DNA from: Rhizobiaceae bacterium
Lineage (GTDB): Bacteria; Pseudomonadota; Alphaproteobacteria; Rhizobiales; Rhizobiaceae
Length of the DNA stretch: 64,000 bases
NCBI GenBank assembly: GCA_023953845.1
Contig: JAMLJC010000002.1
Span: forward strand, 620,001 to 684,000
Reading direction: 5' to 3'
A program made the translations under genes and the position numbers. Of this stretch, positions 25,933-34,433 are shown piece by piece (within the stretch, counting starts at the first letter, position 1; every line of letters starts with the position of its first letter). The notes under the pieces are model-generated. The model was not told where the DNA came from, made no database searches, and saw nothing but the letters and a program-made list of their open reading frames with translations.

Positions 25933-27204
25933 ATGTCCGTACGTCGTCTCGCCGAGCCAGCCGTTCAGCCAGCCGCCTTCGCCTTCACCGGCAAGATGGT
26001 GGATGAGGTGCAGCGCTGGATCGCGAAATATCCGAAGGGCCGCGAGCAATCGGCCATTATCCCGCTGCTGATGCTGGCCCAGGAGCAGGAAGGCTGGGTC
26101 ACGCGCGCCGCGATCGAGTCGATCGCCGACATGCTCGGCATGCCTTACATCCGCGCGCTGGAAGTCGCGACATTCTATACGCAGTTCCAGTTGCACCCGG
26201 TGGGCACGAAGGCGCATGTGCAGGTGTGCGGCACGACGCCATGCATGCTTCGCGGCGCGGAAGACCTCATCAACCTCTGCAAGTCGAAGATCCATCCGGA
26301 ACCTTTCCATACGAATGCCGACGGCACCCTGTCGTGGGAAGAGGTCGAATGCCTCGGCGCGTGCGTGAACGCGCCGATGGTCATGATCTTCAAGGACACC
26401 TATGAGGATTTGACGCCCGAGCGTCTTGCCGAGATCATCGATGCGTTCGAAGCCGGGAAGGGCGCCGACGTGCCGGTCGGGCCGCAGAACGGGCGCTCCC
26501 TATCGGCGCCCATCTCCGGGTTGACGTCGCTCCGCGACGAAAAGGCTGTGCTCAAGTCCACGCGCGATCGGGAAGCCAAAGCCGCTGCCGCCGCGGAAGC
26601 CGCGAAGCCCGCCGAAGGCGCGAGCGTGCCGCCCTCAAAGGCGGCGAAACCCACGACATACGCCGCCGAAACCAACGGCACGTTGAAATCGCCTTCCCCG
26701 GTCAAGGTCGACGCGAAAGTGGAGACGGCGGCCAGCGTGAAGCCGCCGGCGCACAATGCCGCTAAGGCGAACAGGACGGAACCGGCTGTCGAGGAAGTTT
26801 CTAAACAGCGCGTCGCCGCGAAGTCGCAAGGCGAGCCGGCCGCCTTCGTCTCGCCGGAAGCGCTGAAGGGCGAGCCGGTTGGCGCGACCGGCAAGAAGAT
26901 GAAGACGGAAAAGCCGTCGCTGGATGACAAGAGCCGGCCTGCCGGTATCGAGCGTCCCGCCAAGCCCGATGATTTGCAACTCATCTCCGGCGTCGGCCCG
27001 AAAATCGAGGGCACGCTGCATTCGCTGGGCATCTTTACCTTTGCGCAGATCGCCGCCTGGAAGAAGGCCGAGCGCGAATGGGTCGACGGGTACCTGAATT
27101 TCCGGGGCCGGATCGAGCGCGAGGACTGGGTCAAACAGGCCAAGGCGCTCGCCAAGGGCGGCGTGGACGGATATGTCCGTGTCTTTGGCAAGAAGCCGGT
27201 TTGA
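25933..27204 (+). CDS. nuoE: NADH-quinone oxidoreductase subunit E with long C-terminal HhH extension
   Basis: The first ~170 residues are a normal 24-kDa subunit with a thioredoxin-like fold binding the [2Fe-2S] cluster N1a; ligands are Cys99, Cys104, Cys140 and Cys144. The protein continues to 423 residues where most NuoE stop at 160-240. Residues ~180-340 form a Lys/Ala/Pro-rich, probably disordered linker. Residues 345-411 form a compact domain beginning DDLQLISGVGPKIEGTL, a helix-hairpin-helix-like motif of the kind annotated as DUF4332 or flap-endonuclease-like. A second copy of this domain is encoded two genes downstream (28515-29114). The function of the tail is unknown; tethering complex I to another component is a guess. 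Confidence 0.92.
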   Translation: MSVRRLAEPAVQPAAFAFTGKMVDEVQRWIAKYPKGREQSAIIPLLMLAQEQEGWVTRAAIESIADMLGMPYIRALEVATFYTQFQLHPVGTKAHVQVCGTTPCMLRGAEDLINLCKSKIHPEPFHTNADGTLSWEEVECLGACVNAPMVMIFKDTYEDLTPERLAEIIDAFEAGKGADVPVGPQNGRSLSAPISGLTSLRDEKAVLKSTRDREAKAAAAAEAAKPAEGASVPPSKAAKPTTYAAETNGTLKSPSPVKVDAKVETAASVKPPAHNAAKANRTEPAVEEVSKQRVAAKSQGEPAAFVSPEALKGEPVGATGKKMKTEKPSLDDKSRPAGIERPAKPDDLQLISGVGPKIEGTLHSLGIFTFAQIAAWKKAEREWVDGYLNFRGRIEREDWVKQAKALAKGGVDGYVRVFGKKPV

Positions 27205-27213
27205 GGTCGCGAT

Positions 27214-28518
27214 ATGCTGCAGGACAAAGACCGTATCTTCACCAATATCTACGGCCAGTTCGACAGGTCGCTGAAGGGCGCCGAGGCGCGCGGCATCTGG
27301 GACGACACCAAGGGCCTGCTCGACAAGGGCCGCGACTGGATCGTCAACGAGATGAAGGCGTCGGGGCTGCGCGGCCGTGGCGGCGCCGGCTTCCCGACAG
27401 GTCTCAAATGGTCGTTCATGCCGAAGCAGAGCGACGGCCGGCCGAGCTATCTCGTCGTCAATGCCGACGAGTCGGAGCCCGGAACCTGCAAGGATCGCGA
27501 CATCTTGCGGCACGATCCTCATACACTGGTTGAGGGTTGTCTGGTGGCCGGCTTCGCCATGGGGGCGATCGCGGCCTACATTTATGTGCGCGGCGAGTTC
27601 ATCCGCGAGCGCGAGGCGCTGCAGCGGGCGATCGACGAGGCGTATGCCGCCCGTCTGATCGGCAAGGACAACATCAACGGCTACGATTTCGACGTCTACA
27701 TGCACCATGGCGCAGGGGCCTATATCTGCGGCGAGGAGACGGCGCTGCTGGAAAGCCTCGAGGGCAAGAAGGGTCAGCCGCGGCTGAAGCCTCCTTTCCC
27801 GGCGAATATGGGTCTTTATGGCTGTCCGACGACGGTCAACAATGTCGAGTCGATCGCGGTCGCGCCGACCATTTTGCGGCGCGGCGCCGCGTGGTTCTCA
27901 TCCTTCGGCCGGCCGAACAATGCCGGCACGAAGCTTTTCTGCATCTCCGGACATGTCAACACGCCTTGCACCGTCGAAGAGGCGATGTCGATCCCGTTCC
28001 GCGAGCTGATCGAGAAGCACTGCGGCGGCGTCCGCGGGGGCTGGGATAATCTGCTTGCCGTCATTCCCGGCGGCGCCTCGGTGCCGTTGGTGCCGGCCGA
28101 GCAGATCATGGATACGCCGATGGATTTCGACGCGCTGCGCGACCTGAAGTCCGGTCTCGGTACGGCGGCCGTGATCGTGATGGACAAGTCCACCGACATC
28201 GTGAAGGCGATCGCGCGTCTTTCCTATTTCTACAAGCATGAGAGCTGCGGCCAATGCACGCCGTGCCGCGAGGGCACCGGCTGGATGTGGCGGGTCATGG
28301 AGCGGCTGGTGCGTGGCGAGGCGCAGAAGCGCGAGATCGACATGCTTCTGGATGTGACCAAGCAGGTCGAAGGTCATACGATCTGCGCGCTTGGGGACGC
28401 CGCAGCATGGCCGATCCAGGGCCTGATGCGCCATTTCCGTGGTGAAGTGGAACGTCGGATCGACGAATTCTCCCGCAACGCGCATCGCGCCGAGCCGGTA
28501 CTGGTGGCGGCCGAATGA
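27214..28518 (+). CDS. nuoF: NADH-quinone oxidoreductase subunit F
   Basis: 51-kDa subunit, 434 residues, which oxidises NADH with FMN and holds cluster N3. The FMN/NADH region shows GLRGRGGAGFPTGLKW and NADESEPGTCKDRDI; the quinone-independent glycine-rich loop GAGAYICGEETALLESLEG is intact; the [4Fe-4S] ligands are in SCGQCTPCREGTGW plus a later cysteine in HTICALGDAAAWP. It starts 10 bases after nuoE. The last codons overlap the next gene by four bases (ATGA). Confidence 0.97.
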   Translation: MLQDKDRIFTNIYGQFDRSLKGAEARGIWDDTKGLLDKGRDWIVNEMKASGLRGRGGAGFPTGLKWSFMPKQSDGRPSYLVVNADESEPGTCKDRDILRHDPHTLVEGCLVAGFAMGAIAAYIYVRGEFIREREALQRAIDEAYAARLIGKDNINGYDFDVYMHHGAGAYICGEETALLESLEGKKGQPRLKPPFPANMGLYGCPTTVNNVESIAVAPTILRRGAAWFSSFGRPNNAGTKLFCISGHVNTPCTVEEAMSIPFRELIEKHCGGVRGGWDNLLAVIPGGASVPLVPAEQIMDTPMDFDALRDLKSGLGTAAVIVMDKSTDIVKAIARLSYFYKHESCGQCTPCREGTGWMWRVMERLVRGEAQKREIDMLLDVTKQVEGHTICALGDAAAWPIQGLMRHFRGEVERRIDEFSRNAHRAEPVLVAAE

Positions 28519-29114
28519 AGAAAACCCTCACATCGCTTGTGCCGGAGGCCTCTCAACTGGCCAATCTGATGGCGCATCCGGCGGCGGGCGCCATGGCGCT
28601 CTCGGCGCTTGGCTTCGGCGTGGCGAGCCAGGCCGTCGGCCACTGGATGGGTGTCATGGCGATGGCGGCGGACGCGTCGCAGCGCTTCTGGGCGCCGTTG
28701 ATGGAAGCCGGGCAGGGCGGTTCCGTCGCGGTCAAGCGCTCGCTGGTTCAGAATGTAGCCACAACGAACGTGGCGCCTGCCGAACCGCGCGGCAATGTGG
28801 TCATGCTGCGGAAGCCGGATCGCGGCAACATAGCGGATACTGCCCCTGGCGAGACGGCAGTTGCAGTAGAGGTCGGCGCGGTGTTGATAGCCGACGATCT
28901 CAAGGCCATTTCGGGGATCGGACCGAAGATGGAGCAAGTGCTGAACGGTCTCGGCGTGCGGACATATGCGCAGATCGCGGCTTGGGACGATGCGGTCGTC
29001 GCGCGGATCGAGGACGCCGTCGGCTTCAAGGGCCGCATCGAGCGTGACGGCTGGATCGCGCAGGCAGCGGCGCTGAGCGGCGGCGCAAAGATCGCGACGG
29101 GTCGGGACGCATGA
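28515..29114 (+). CDS. Nuo-operon protein with C-terminal HhH domain like the NuoE tail
   Basis: Unrecognised 199-residue protein between nuoF and nuoG, coupled to nuoF by an ATGA overlap. Residues ~15-65 are a hydrophobic/amphipathic helical stretch (ALSALGFGVASQAVGHWMGV) somewhat like phasin-type helices, followed by a variable linker. Residues 127-190 (DDLKAISGIGPKMEQVL, then YAQIAAWDD and GRIERDGWIAQA) match the C-terminal domain of NuoE in the same operon almost position for position. The pairing suggests that the two domains bind the same partner or each other near the flavin module. The function is unknown. Confidence 0.82.
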   Translation: MKKTLTSLVPEASQLANLMAHPAAGAMALSALGFGVASQAVGHWMGVMAMAADASQRFWAPLMEAGQGGSVAVKRSLVQNVATTNVAPAEPRGNVVMLRKPDRGNIADTAPGETAVAVEVGAVLIADDLKAISGIGPKMEQVLNGLGVRTYAQIAAWDDAVVARIEDAVGFKGRIERDGWIAQAAALSGGAKIATGRDA

Positions 29115-29434
29115 GCGGAACGATGGAAATCCACGACAAGCGCGACGTGCTGGATGTGAAGAACGCCTCGGTGGCGAATTCGCGGTTCGACGACGTCAAC
29201 CTGTCGAACACGCATTTCCGCAATGTAAATCTGTCGGCCGCGGCGTTCGAGCAGGTGCTGCTCAGCAATGCGCGCGTCGCCGACGCAAACGTTTCGGGCG
29301 CTCTGTTCTCGAATGTGAACATGAGCAACGTGAAGATCGAGAATGCGCAGGTGGCGGGCATGACGATCAATGGCGTCGCCGTCCGTGATCTGTTCGAGGC
29401 ATACGAGACGGCGAAATCCGCCGGGGGCAACTGA
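29111..29434 (+). CDS. Pentapeptide-repeat protein inside the nuo operon
   Basis: A 107-residue protein with about a dozen degenerate A(D/N)LXX-type pentapeptides between residues 20 and 90 (ANSRFDDVNLSNTHFRNVNL, then ALFSNVNMSNVKIENAQV), predicted to form a short right-handed beta-helix. It overlaps the upstream gene by four bases (ATGA) and the nuoG ATG by one base, so it is translated as part of the operon. Pentapeptide proteins usually mediate protein contacts; a DNA-gyrase-mimic role is unlikely at this length and context. A complex I assembly or structural role is inference. Confidence 0.8.
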   Translation: MSGTMEIHDKRDVLDVKNASVANSRFDDVNLSNTHFRNVNLSAAAFEQVLLSNARVADANVSGALFSNVNMSNVKIENAQVAGMTINGVAVRDLFEAYETAKSAGGN

Positions 29435-31515
29435 TGGCTAAGCTCAAGGTCGACGGGAAAGAGATCGAGGTACCCGACCACTACACGCTGCTGCAGGCGG
29501 CGGAGGAGGCGGGTGCCGAAGTTCCGCGTTTCTGCTTTCACGAGCGACTGTCGATCGCCGGCAACTGCCGGATGTGCCTTGTCGAGGTGAAGGGCGGTCC
29601 GCCCAAGCCGCAGGCTTCCTGCGCCATGGGCGTGCGTGACCTGCGCCCCGGCCCGAATGGCGAACTGCCGGAAATGTTCACCAACACGCCGATGGTCAAG
29701 AAGGCCCGCGAAGGCGTGATGGAGTTCCTGCTCATCAACCATCCGCTCGATTGCCCGATCTGCGATCAGGGCGGCGAGTGCGATTTGCAGGATCAGGCAA
29801 TGGCTTTCGGTCTCGACGGCTCCCGTTACAAGGAGAACAAGCGCGCGGTCGAGGACAAGTATATCGGCCCGCTGGTGAAGACGATCATGACGCGCTGCAT
29901 CCATTGCACGCGCTGCGTCCGCTTCACCACGGAAGTCGCCGGCATTTCGGAGCTTGGCCTGATAGGCCGCGGCGAGGATGCCGAGATCACGACCTATCTC
30001 GAGCAGGCGATGACGTCCGAGCTTCAGGGCAATGTGGTCGACCTCTGCCCGGTCGGCGCGCTGACGTCCCGGCCTTACGCCTTCCAGGCGCGTCCGTGGG
30101 AACTGACCAAGACCGAATCGATCGACGTCATGGACGCGGTCGGCTCGGCGATCCGCGTCGACACGCGAGGCCGCGAGGTGATGCGCATCCTGCCGCGCGT
30201 CAACGAGCAGGTGAACGAGGAGTGGATCTCCGACAAGACACGCTACATCTGGGACGGATTGCGCTCGCAGCGCCTCGACCGGCCGTATGTGCGCAGGAAC
30301 GGCCGCCTGACGCCGTCAAGCTGGGCTGAAGCCTTTGGCGCCATCAAGGACGCGGTGTCACGGACGTCGTCCGAGAAGATCGGCGCGATTGCCGGCGATC
30401 TGGCCGCCGTCGAAGAAATGTACGCGCTGAAGCTTCTGATGCAGTCGCTGGGCGCCGCCAGCATCGACTGCCGGCAGGACGGCGCAGCGCTCGATCCGTC
30501 GCTCGGTCGCGCGAGCTACGTCTTCAATCCGACCATCGAGGGCATCGAGCAGGCGGACGCCGTGCTGATCATCGGCGCCAACCCGCGCTATGAGGCCTCG
30601 GTGCTCAACGCCCGCATCCGCAAGCGCTGGCGGCTGGGCAATCTGCCGGTCGGCGTCATCGGCGAGATCGGCGACACGCGCTACAGCTACGAAAAGCTGG
30701 GCGCGGGTGCTGAAACTTTGAGGGATCTGGCGGACGGCAATGGCTCGTTCTTCGCAACGCTGCAGGATGCGAGGAAGCCGCTGATCATCGTAGGGCAGGG
30801 CGCATTGGCGCGGCCGGACGGCGCGGCGGTGCTCGGTCTCGCGGCAAAGCTCGCGCAGGCGGTCGACGCGGTTTCCGAAGACTGGAACGGCTTTGCGGTG
30901 CTACATACGGCGGCTTCGCGTGTCGGCGCGCTGGACATCGGCTTCGTGCCGGGCGAGGGCTGCAAGAACGTCGCCGATATGCTCGGCGCGAGCGACGTGC
31001 TCTTCCTGCTGGGCGCTGATGAACTGGACCTGTCGAACGCGGCGAACGCCTTCGTCGTCTATATCGGCACGCATGGCGATGCGGGGGCTCACCGCGCCGA
31101 CGTCATCCTGCCGGGCGCGGCCTACACGGAAAAGTCAGGCACCTATGTCAACACCGAGGGTCGGGTGCAGATGACCAGCCGCGCCGGCTTCGGTCCCGGC
31201 GATGCCCGCGAGGACTGGGCGATCCTGCGCGCTCTCTCCGACGTGCTCGGCAAGCGTCTGCCGTTCGATTCCCTTGGCGCGCTACGGGCGAAGCTCTACG
31301 CCGACCATCCGCATTTCGCCGCCATCGATCAGGTCGCGCCGGCCGATGCGGAAGGCGTTGCCAACGCGGCGAAGCTCGTCGGCCGTGTCGGCGGCGGAGC
31401 CTTTGTCTCGGCCGTGGCCGACTTCTACATGACCAATCCGATCGCCCGCGCATCGGCGGTGATGGCCGAGTGTTCGGCTCTCGCCAAGGGCGGCTTCAAG
31501 CAGGCAGCCGAGTAG
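29434..31515 (+). CDS. nuoG: NADH-quinone oxidoreductase subunit G
   Basis: 75-kDa subunit, 693 residues. The N-terminal ferredoxin-like domain holds [2Fe-2S] N1b (CFHERLSIAGNCRMCLVEV and a following cysteine), the His/Cys region CPICDQGGECDLQDQ binds N5, and CIHCTRCVRF with CPVGAL binds N4. The C-terminal part is a degenerate molybdopterin-oxidoreductase fold without cofactor residues. I see no extra N7 cluster motif. It starts at the stop of the pentapeptide gene (TGATGG). Confidence 0.97.
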   Translation: MAKLKVDGKEIEVPDHYTLLQAAEEAGAEVPRFCFHERLSIAGNCRMCLVEVKGGPPKPQASCAMGVRDLRPGPNGELPEMFTNTPMVKKAREGVMEFLLINHPLDCPICDQGGECDLQDQAMAFGLDGSRYKENKRAVEDKYIGPLVKTIMTRCIHCTRCVRFTTEVAGISELGLIGRGEDAEITTYLEQAMTSELQGNVVDLCPVGALTSRPYAFQARPWELTKTESIDVMDAVGSAIRVDTRGREVMRILPRVNEQVNEEWISDKTRYIWDGLRSQRLDRPYVRRNGRLTPSSWAEAFGAIKDAVSRTSSEKIGAIAGDLAAVEEMYALKLLMQSLGAASIDCRQDGAALDPSLGRASYVFNPTIEGIEQADAVLIIGANPRYEASVLNARIRKRWRLGNLPVGVIGEIGDTRYSYEKLGAGAETLRDLADGNGSFFATLQDARKPLIIVGQGALARPDGAAVLGLAAKLAQAVDAVSEDWNGFAVLHTAASRVGALDIGFVPGEGCKNVADMLGASDVLFLLGADELDLSNAANAFVVYIGTHGDAGAHRADVILPGAAYTEKSGTYVNTEGRVQMTSRAGFGPGDAREDWAILRALSDVLGKRLPFDSLGALRAKLYADHPHFAAIDQVAPADAEGVANAAKLVGRVGGGAFVSAVADFYMTNPIARASAVMAECSALAKGGFKQAAE

Positions 31516-31520
31516 GAACC

Positions 31521-32564
31521 ATGGAAGACTTCTTCTCCATTTACGTCCTGCCGGCGCTGATCATCCTGCTGCAGTCGGTCGTGCTGATCGTCGTTCTCCT
31601 GATCGGCGTCGCCTATCTGCTCTATGCCGACCGCAAGATCTGGGCGGCCGTGCAGTTGCGCCGCGGCCCGAACGTGGTCGGCCCGTGGGGTACTCTGCAG
31701 GCCTTCGCCGATCTGTTGAAGTTCGTGTTCAAGGAGCCGGTCATCCCGTCCGGCGCCAACAAGGGCGTGTTCCTTCTGGCTCCGCTTGTGGCTGCCGTTC
31801 TCGCCATATCAGCCTGGGCGGTCATCCCGGTGAGCGAAGGCTGGGCGATCGCCAACATCAATGTCGGCATCCTCTATGTCTTCGCAATCTCGTCGCTGGA
31901 AGTCTACGGCGTCATCATGGGCGGCTGGGCGTCGAACTCCAAATATCCGTTCTTGGGCGCGCTCCGCTCGGCGGCGCAGATGGTGTCCTACGAAGTCTCC
32001 ATCGGCTTCGTCATCGTCACCGTGCTGCTCTGCGTCGGGTCGCTGAATCTCTCCGACATCGTGTTGTCGCAGCAGGACGGCATCGGCACGCGTCTTGGCC
32101 TGCCGAACACGCTGCTCGACTGGCATTGGCTCGGCCTGTTCCCGATGTTCATCGTGTTCTTCATCTCGGCGCTGGCCGAGACGAACCGCCCGCCCTTCGA
32201 TCTGGTCGAGGCCGAATCGGAACTCGTCGCCGGCCACATGATCGAGTATTCGTCGACGCCGTTCCTGCTCTTCTTCCTCGGCGAGTATGTGGCGATCGTG
32301 CTGATGTGCGCGCTCACCACCATCCTCTTCCTCGGCGGGTGGCTGCCGCCCTTCGACTTTGCGCCCTTCACCTGGGTGCCGGGCGTCATCTGGTTCGTGC
32401 TGAAGGTGTGCCTGGTGTTCTTCATGTTCGCCATGGTGAAGGCCTTCGTGCCGCGCTACCGCTACGACCAGCTCATGCGCCTCGGCTGGAAGGTTTTTCT
32501 GCCGCTGTCGCTGGCGATGGTCGTCATCACCGCCGCCTTCCTCAAACTCACGGGGTGGGCGTGA
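31521..32564 (+). CDS. nuoH: NADH-quinone oxidoreductase subunit H
   Basis: Membrane subunit of 347 residues that links the hydrophilic and membrane arms and lines the quinone channel. About eight transmembrane segments are visible, with the conserved RRGPNVVGPWGTLQAFAD loop, EVSIGFVIV and the acidic ETNRPPFDLVEAESELVAG loop. The ATG at 31521 follows GTAGGAACC shortly after the nuoG stop; upstream in-frame starts lie inside nuoG. Confidence 0.97.
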   Translation: MEDFFSIYVLPALIILLQSVVLIVVLLIGVAYLLYADRKIWAAVQLRRGPNVVGPWGTLQAFADLLKFVFKEPVIPSGANKGVFLLAPLVAAVLAISAWAVIPVSEGWAIANINVGILYVFAISSLEVYGVIMGGWASNSKYPFLGALRSAAQMVSYEVSIGFVIVTVLLCVGSLNLSDIVLSQQDGIGTRLGLPNTLLDWHWLGLFPMFIVFFISALAETNRPPFDLVEAESELVAGHMIEYSSTPFLLFFLGEYVAIVLMCALTTILFLGGWLPPFDFAPFTWVPGVIWFVLKVCLVFFMFAMVKAFVPRYRYDQLMRLGWKVFLPLSLAMVVITAAFLKLTGWA

Positions 32565-32637
32565 TGTCGGTCAGGATTCCCGGATTGGTTCCCGGCATTG
32601 CTTGGCGCGTCTGGCCGAGCTTGTTTGGAGAAGGATG

Positions 32638-32829
32638 ATGAGCGGTTTCCAGATCGGCGCCATCATCGGTCTTGCGCTTGGCCTTGTCGGCTTCTTCGCG
32701 ATGCGGGCGCTGGCTCGCCGCGTCGAGCTTGAGGAGACAAAGACCGCCCTGGAGATGGCCTCGATCGTCGACCTCGTACTGTTTCCGGTCCTCGGCGCTT
32801 TTGCCGGCGGACTTGCATCTGGAGATTAA
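32638..32829 (+). CDS. Small membrane protein between nuoH and nuoI
   Basis: Unrecognised 63-residue protein. An N-terminal hydrophobic helix (IGAIIGLALGLVGFFAMRAL) is followed by a charged amphipathic segment (RRVELEETKTALEMAS) and a second hydrophobic helix (IVDLVLFPVLGAFAGGL). ATGATG at 32635 and 32638 is preceded by GGAG; I take the second. The stop is 3 bases before the nuoI ATG. Position and strand show co-expression with complex I; the role is unknown. Confidence 0.75.
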   Translation: MSGFQIGAIIGLALGLVGFFAMRALARRVELEETKTALEMASIVDLVLFPVLGAFAGGLASGD

Positions 32830-32832
32830 CCC

Positions 32833-33324
32833 ATGTCAGCGCTAGCCCAGGCCGCCAAGTCGCTGCTGCTCAAGGAATTCGCCGCCGCGTTCGTGCTGTC
32901 GATGCGGCAGTTCTTCGCGCCGAAGGAGACGATCAACTACCCGCACGAGAAGGGGCCGCTCAGCCCGCGCTTCCGTGGCGAGCACGCGTTGCGGCGCTAC
33001 CCCAACGGCGAGGAGCGCTGCATCGCCTGCAAGCTCTGCGAGGCGATCTGCCCGGCGCAGGCCATCACCATCGAAGCCGGCCCGCGCCGCAACGACGGCA
33101 CGCGGCGCACCGTGCGCTACGACATCGACATGGTGAAGTGCATCTATTGCGGCTTCTGCCAGGAGGCGTGCCCGGTGGACGCCATCGTGGAAGGGCCGAA
33201 TTTCGAGTTCGCGACGGAAACGCGCGAGGAACTCTACTACGACAAGGAAAAGCTTCTGGCGAACGGCGACCGGTGGGAGCGCGAGATCGCGCGCAACATC
33301 GCTCTGGATGCGCCGTATCGCTGA
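32833..33324 (+). CDS. nuoI: NADH-quinone oxidoreductase subunit I
   Basis: Ferredoxin-type subunit of 163 residues carrying clusters N6a and N6b. The two motifs are CIACKLCEAICP and CIYCGFCQEACP, each a CxxCxxCxxxCP. The N-terminal amphipathic helix (AAAFVLSMRQFFAP) and the C-terminal TREELYYDKEKLLANGDRWE are family-typical. It is followed by a 167-base gap, the largest inside this operon. Confidence 0.97.
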   Translation: MSALAQAAKSLLLKEFAAAFVLSMRQFFAPKETINYPHEKGPLSPRFRGEHALRRYPNGEERCIACKLCEAICPAQAITIEAGPRRNDGTRRTVRYDIDMVKCIYCGFCQEACPVDAIVEGPNFEFATETREELYYDKEKLLANGDRWEREIARNIALDAPYR

Positions 33325-33491
33325 CAATTGACGCATGGACTGGGCCGAGGGGCTCGTCTAAAGCATCGGGCCGAAAGCGGGCTTGCTCCCGTTCCTGTCC
33401 GCTGCGGAACACTGGGACAGACCGGCGGCGACCGAAGGCTGCCGGACGGACGGGCGCAAGCCCTGTACGGAAAGGATGATCGGGGGACCCG
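33325..33491 (+). other. Gene-free gap inside the nuo operon (nuoI-nuoJ)
   Basis: 167 bases without a convincing gene in an operon whose other spacers are mostly under 35 bases. It includes a patch beginning AAAGCATCGGGCCGAAAG (33360-33377), resembling one half of the intergenic palindromic repeat I recall as common in rhizobia, and several GC-rich partial dyads. It may be a relic repeat or an internal regulatory/processing site. Confidence 0.4.
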
Positions 33492-34112
33492 ATGCTGAGT
33501 GGACTAGGGGCGATATTCTTCTATCTGTTCGCCTTCATTGCGATCGCGGCGGCCTTCATGGTCATTTCCGCGCGCAACCCCGTGCATTCCGTGCTCTACC
33601 TGATCCTGACCTTCTTCAACGCCGCTGCGCTCTTCCTGCTGACGGGCGCGGAGTTCCTGGCGATGATCCTGCTGGTCGTCTATGTCGGCGCGGTGGCGGT
33701 GCTGTTCCTCTTCGTCGTCATGATGCTCGACGTCGACTTTGCCGAGTTGAAGCGTGGCGCATTGCAATATGCGCCAGTGGGCGCGCTGGTGGGCATCATC
33801 CTCGCGGCCGAGCTGATCGTGGTTCTCGGCGGCTATGCCTTTTCGCCCGAACTCGCCTCCACGGTGGCCTTGCCGACCCCTGACATCGCGACGCGTTCCA
33901 ATACGGCGGCGCTCGGGGACATTCTCTACACGCAGTATGTCTTCTACTTCCAGATCGCGGGCATGGTGCTGCTGGTCGCCATGATCGGCGCGATCGTACT
34001 GACGCTACGTCACAAGGCGGGTGTGAAGCGGCAGGATGTTTCCGTGCAGGTCGCGCGCGTACCGGCGACCTCCATCGAGATCAAGAAAGTCGAGACGGGG
34101 AAGGGGATCTGA
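33492..34112 (+). CDS. nuoJ: NADH-quinone oxidoreductase subunit J
   Basis: Membrane subunit of 206 residues with five transmembrane segments. NPVHSVLYLILTFFNAAALFL and the following GAEFLAMILLVVYVGAVAVLFLF carry the conserved glutamate and the pi-bulge helix region of NuoJ/ND6. The C-terminal tail is polar. The start ATG lies after GGGGGACCCG. nuoK follows after 2 bases. Confidence 0.96.
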   Translation: MLSGLGAIFFYLFAFIAIAAAFMVISARNPVHSVLYLILTFFNAAALFLLTGAEFLAMILLVVYVGAVAVLFLFVVMMLDVDFAELKRGALQYAPVGALVGIILAAELIVVLGGYAFSPELASTVALPTPDIATRSNTAALGDILYTQYVFYFQIAGMVLLVAMIGAIVLTLRHKAGVKRQDVSVQVARVPATSIEIKKVETGKGI

Positions 34113-34114
34113 CG

Positions 34115-34423
34115 ATGATTGTCAGCATCGCGCATTATCTGACCGTTTCGGCGATTCTTTTTACGCTCGGCGTGTTCGGCATCTTTCTGAACCGCAAGAA
34201 CATCATCGTCATCCTGATGTCGATCGAGCTTATCCTGCTGGCCGTGAACATCAATTTCGTCGCCTTCTCGGCGGCGCTGGGCGATCTGGTCGGGCAGGTC
34301 TTCGCGCTCTTCGTGCTGACGGTCGCCGCCGCCGAGGCCGCGATCGGTCTAGCGATCCTCGTCGTCTTCTTCCGCAACCGCGGTTCTATCGCGGTGGAAG
34401 ACGTGAACATGATGAAGGGCTGA
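34115..34423 (+). CDS. nuoK: NADH-quinone oxidoreductase subunit K
   Basis: ND4L-type membrane subunit, 102 residues, three helices. Conserved glutamates of the proton path are in ILMSIELILLAVNINFVAF and AAAEAAIGLAILVVFFRN. It is tightly spaced between nuoJ and nuoL. Confidence 0.97.
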   Translation: MIVSIAHYLTVSAILFTLGVFGIFLNRKNIIVILMSIELILLAVNINFVAFSAALGDLVGQVFALFVLTVAAAEAAIGLAILVVFFRNRGSIAVEDVNMMKG

Positions 34424-34433
34424 CGGTCCAATT

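Noticed and set aside
33333..33359. Eight-codon frame (MDWAEGLV) between nuoI and nuoJ
   Set aside because: Too short and without a ribosome-binding site.
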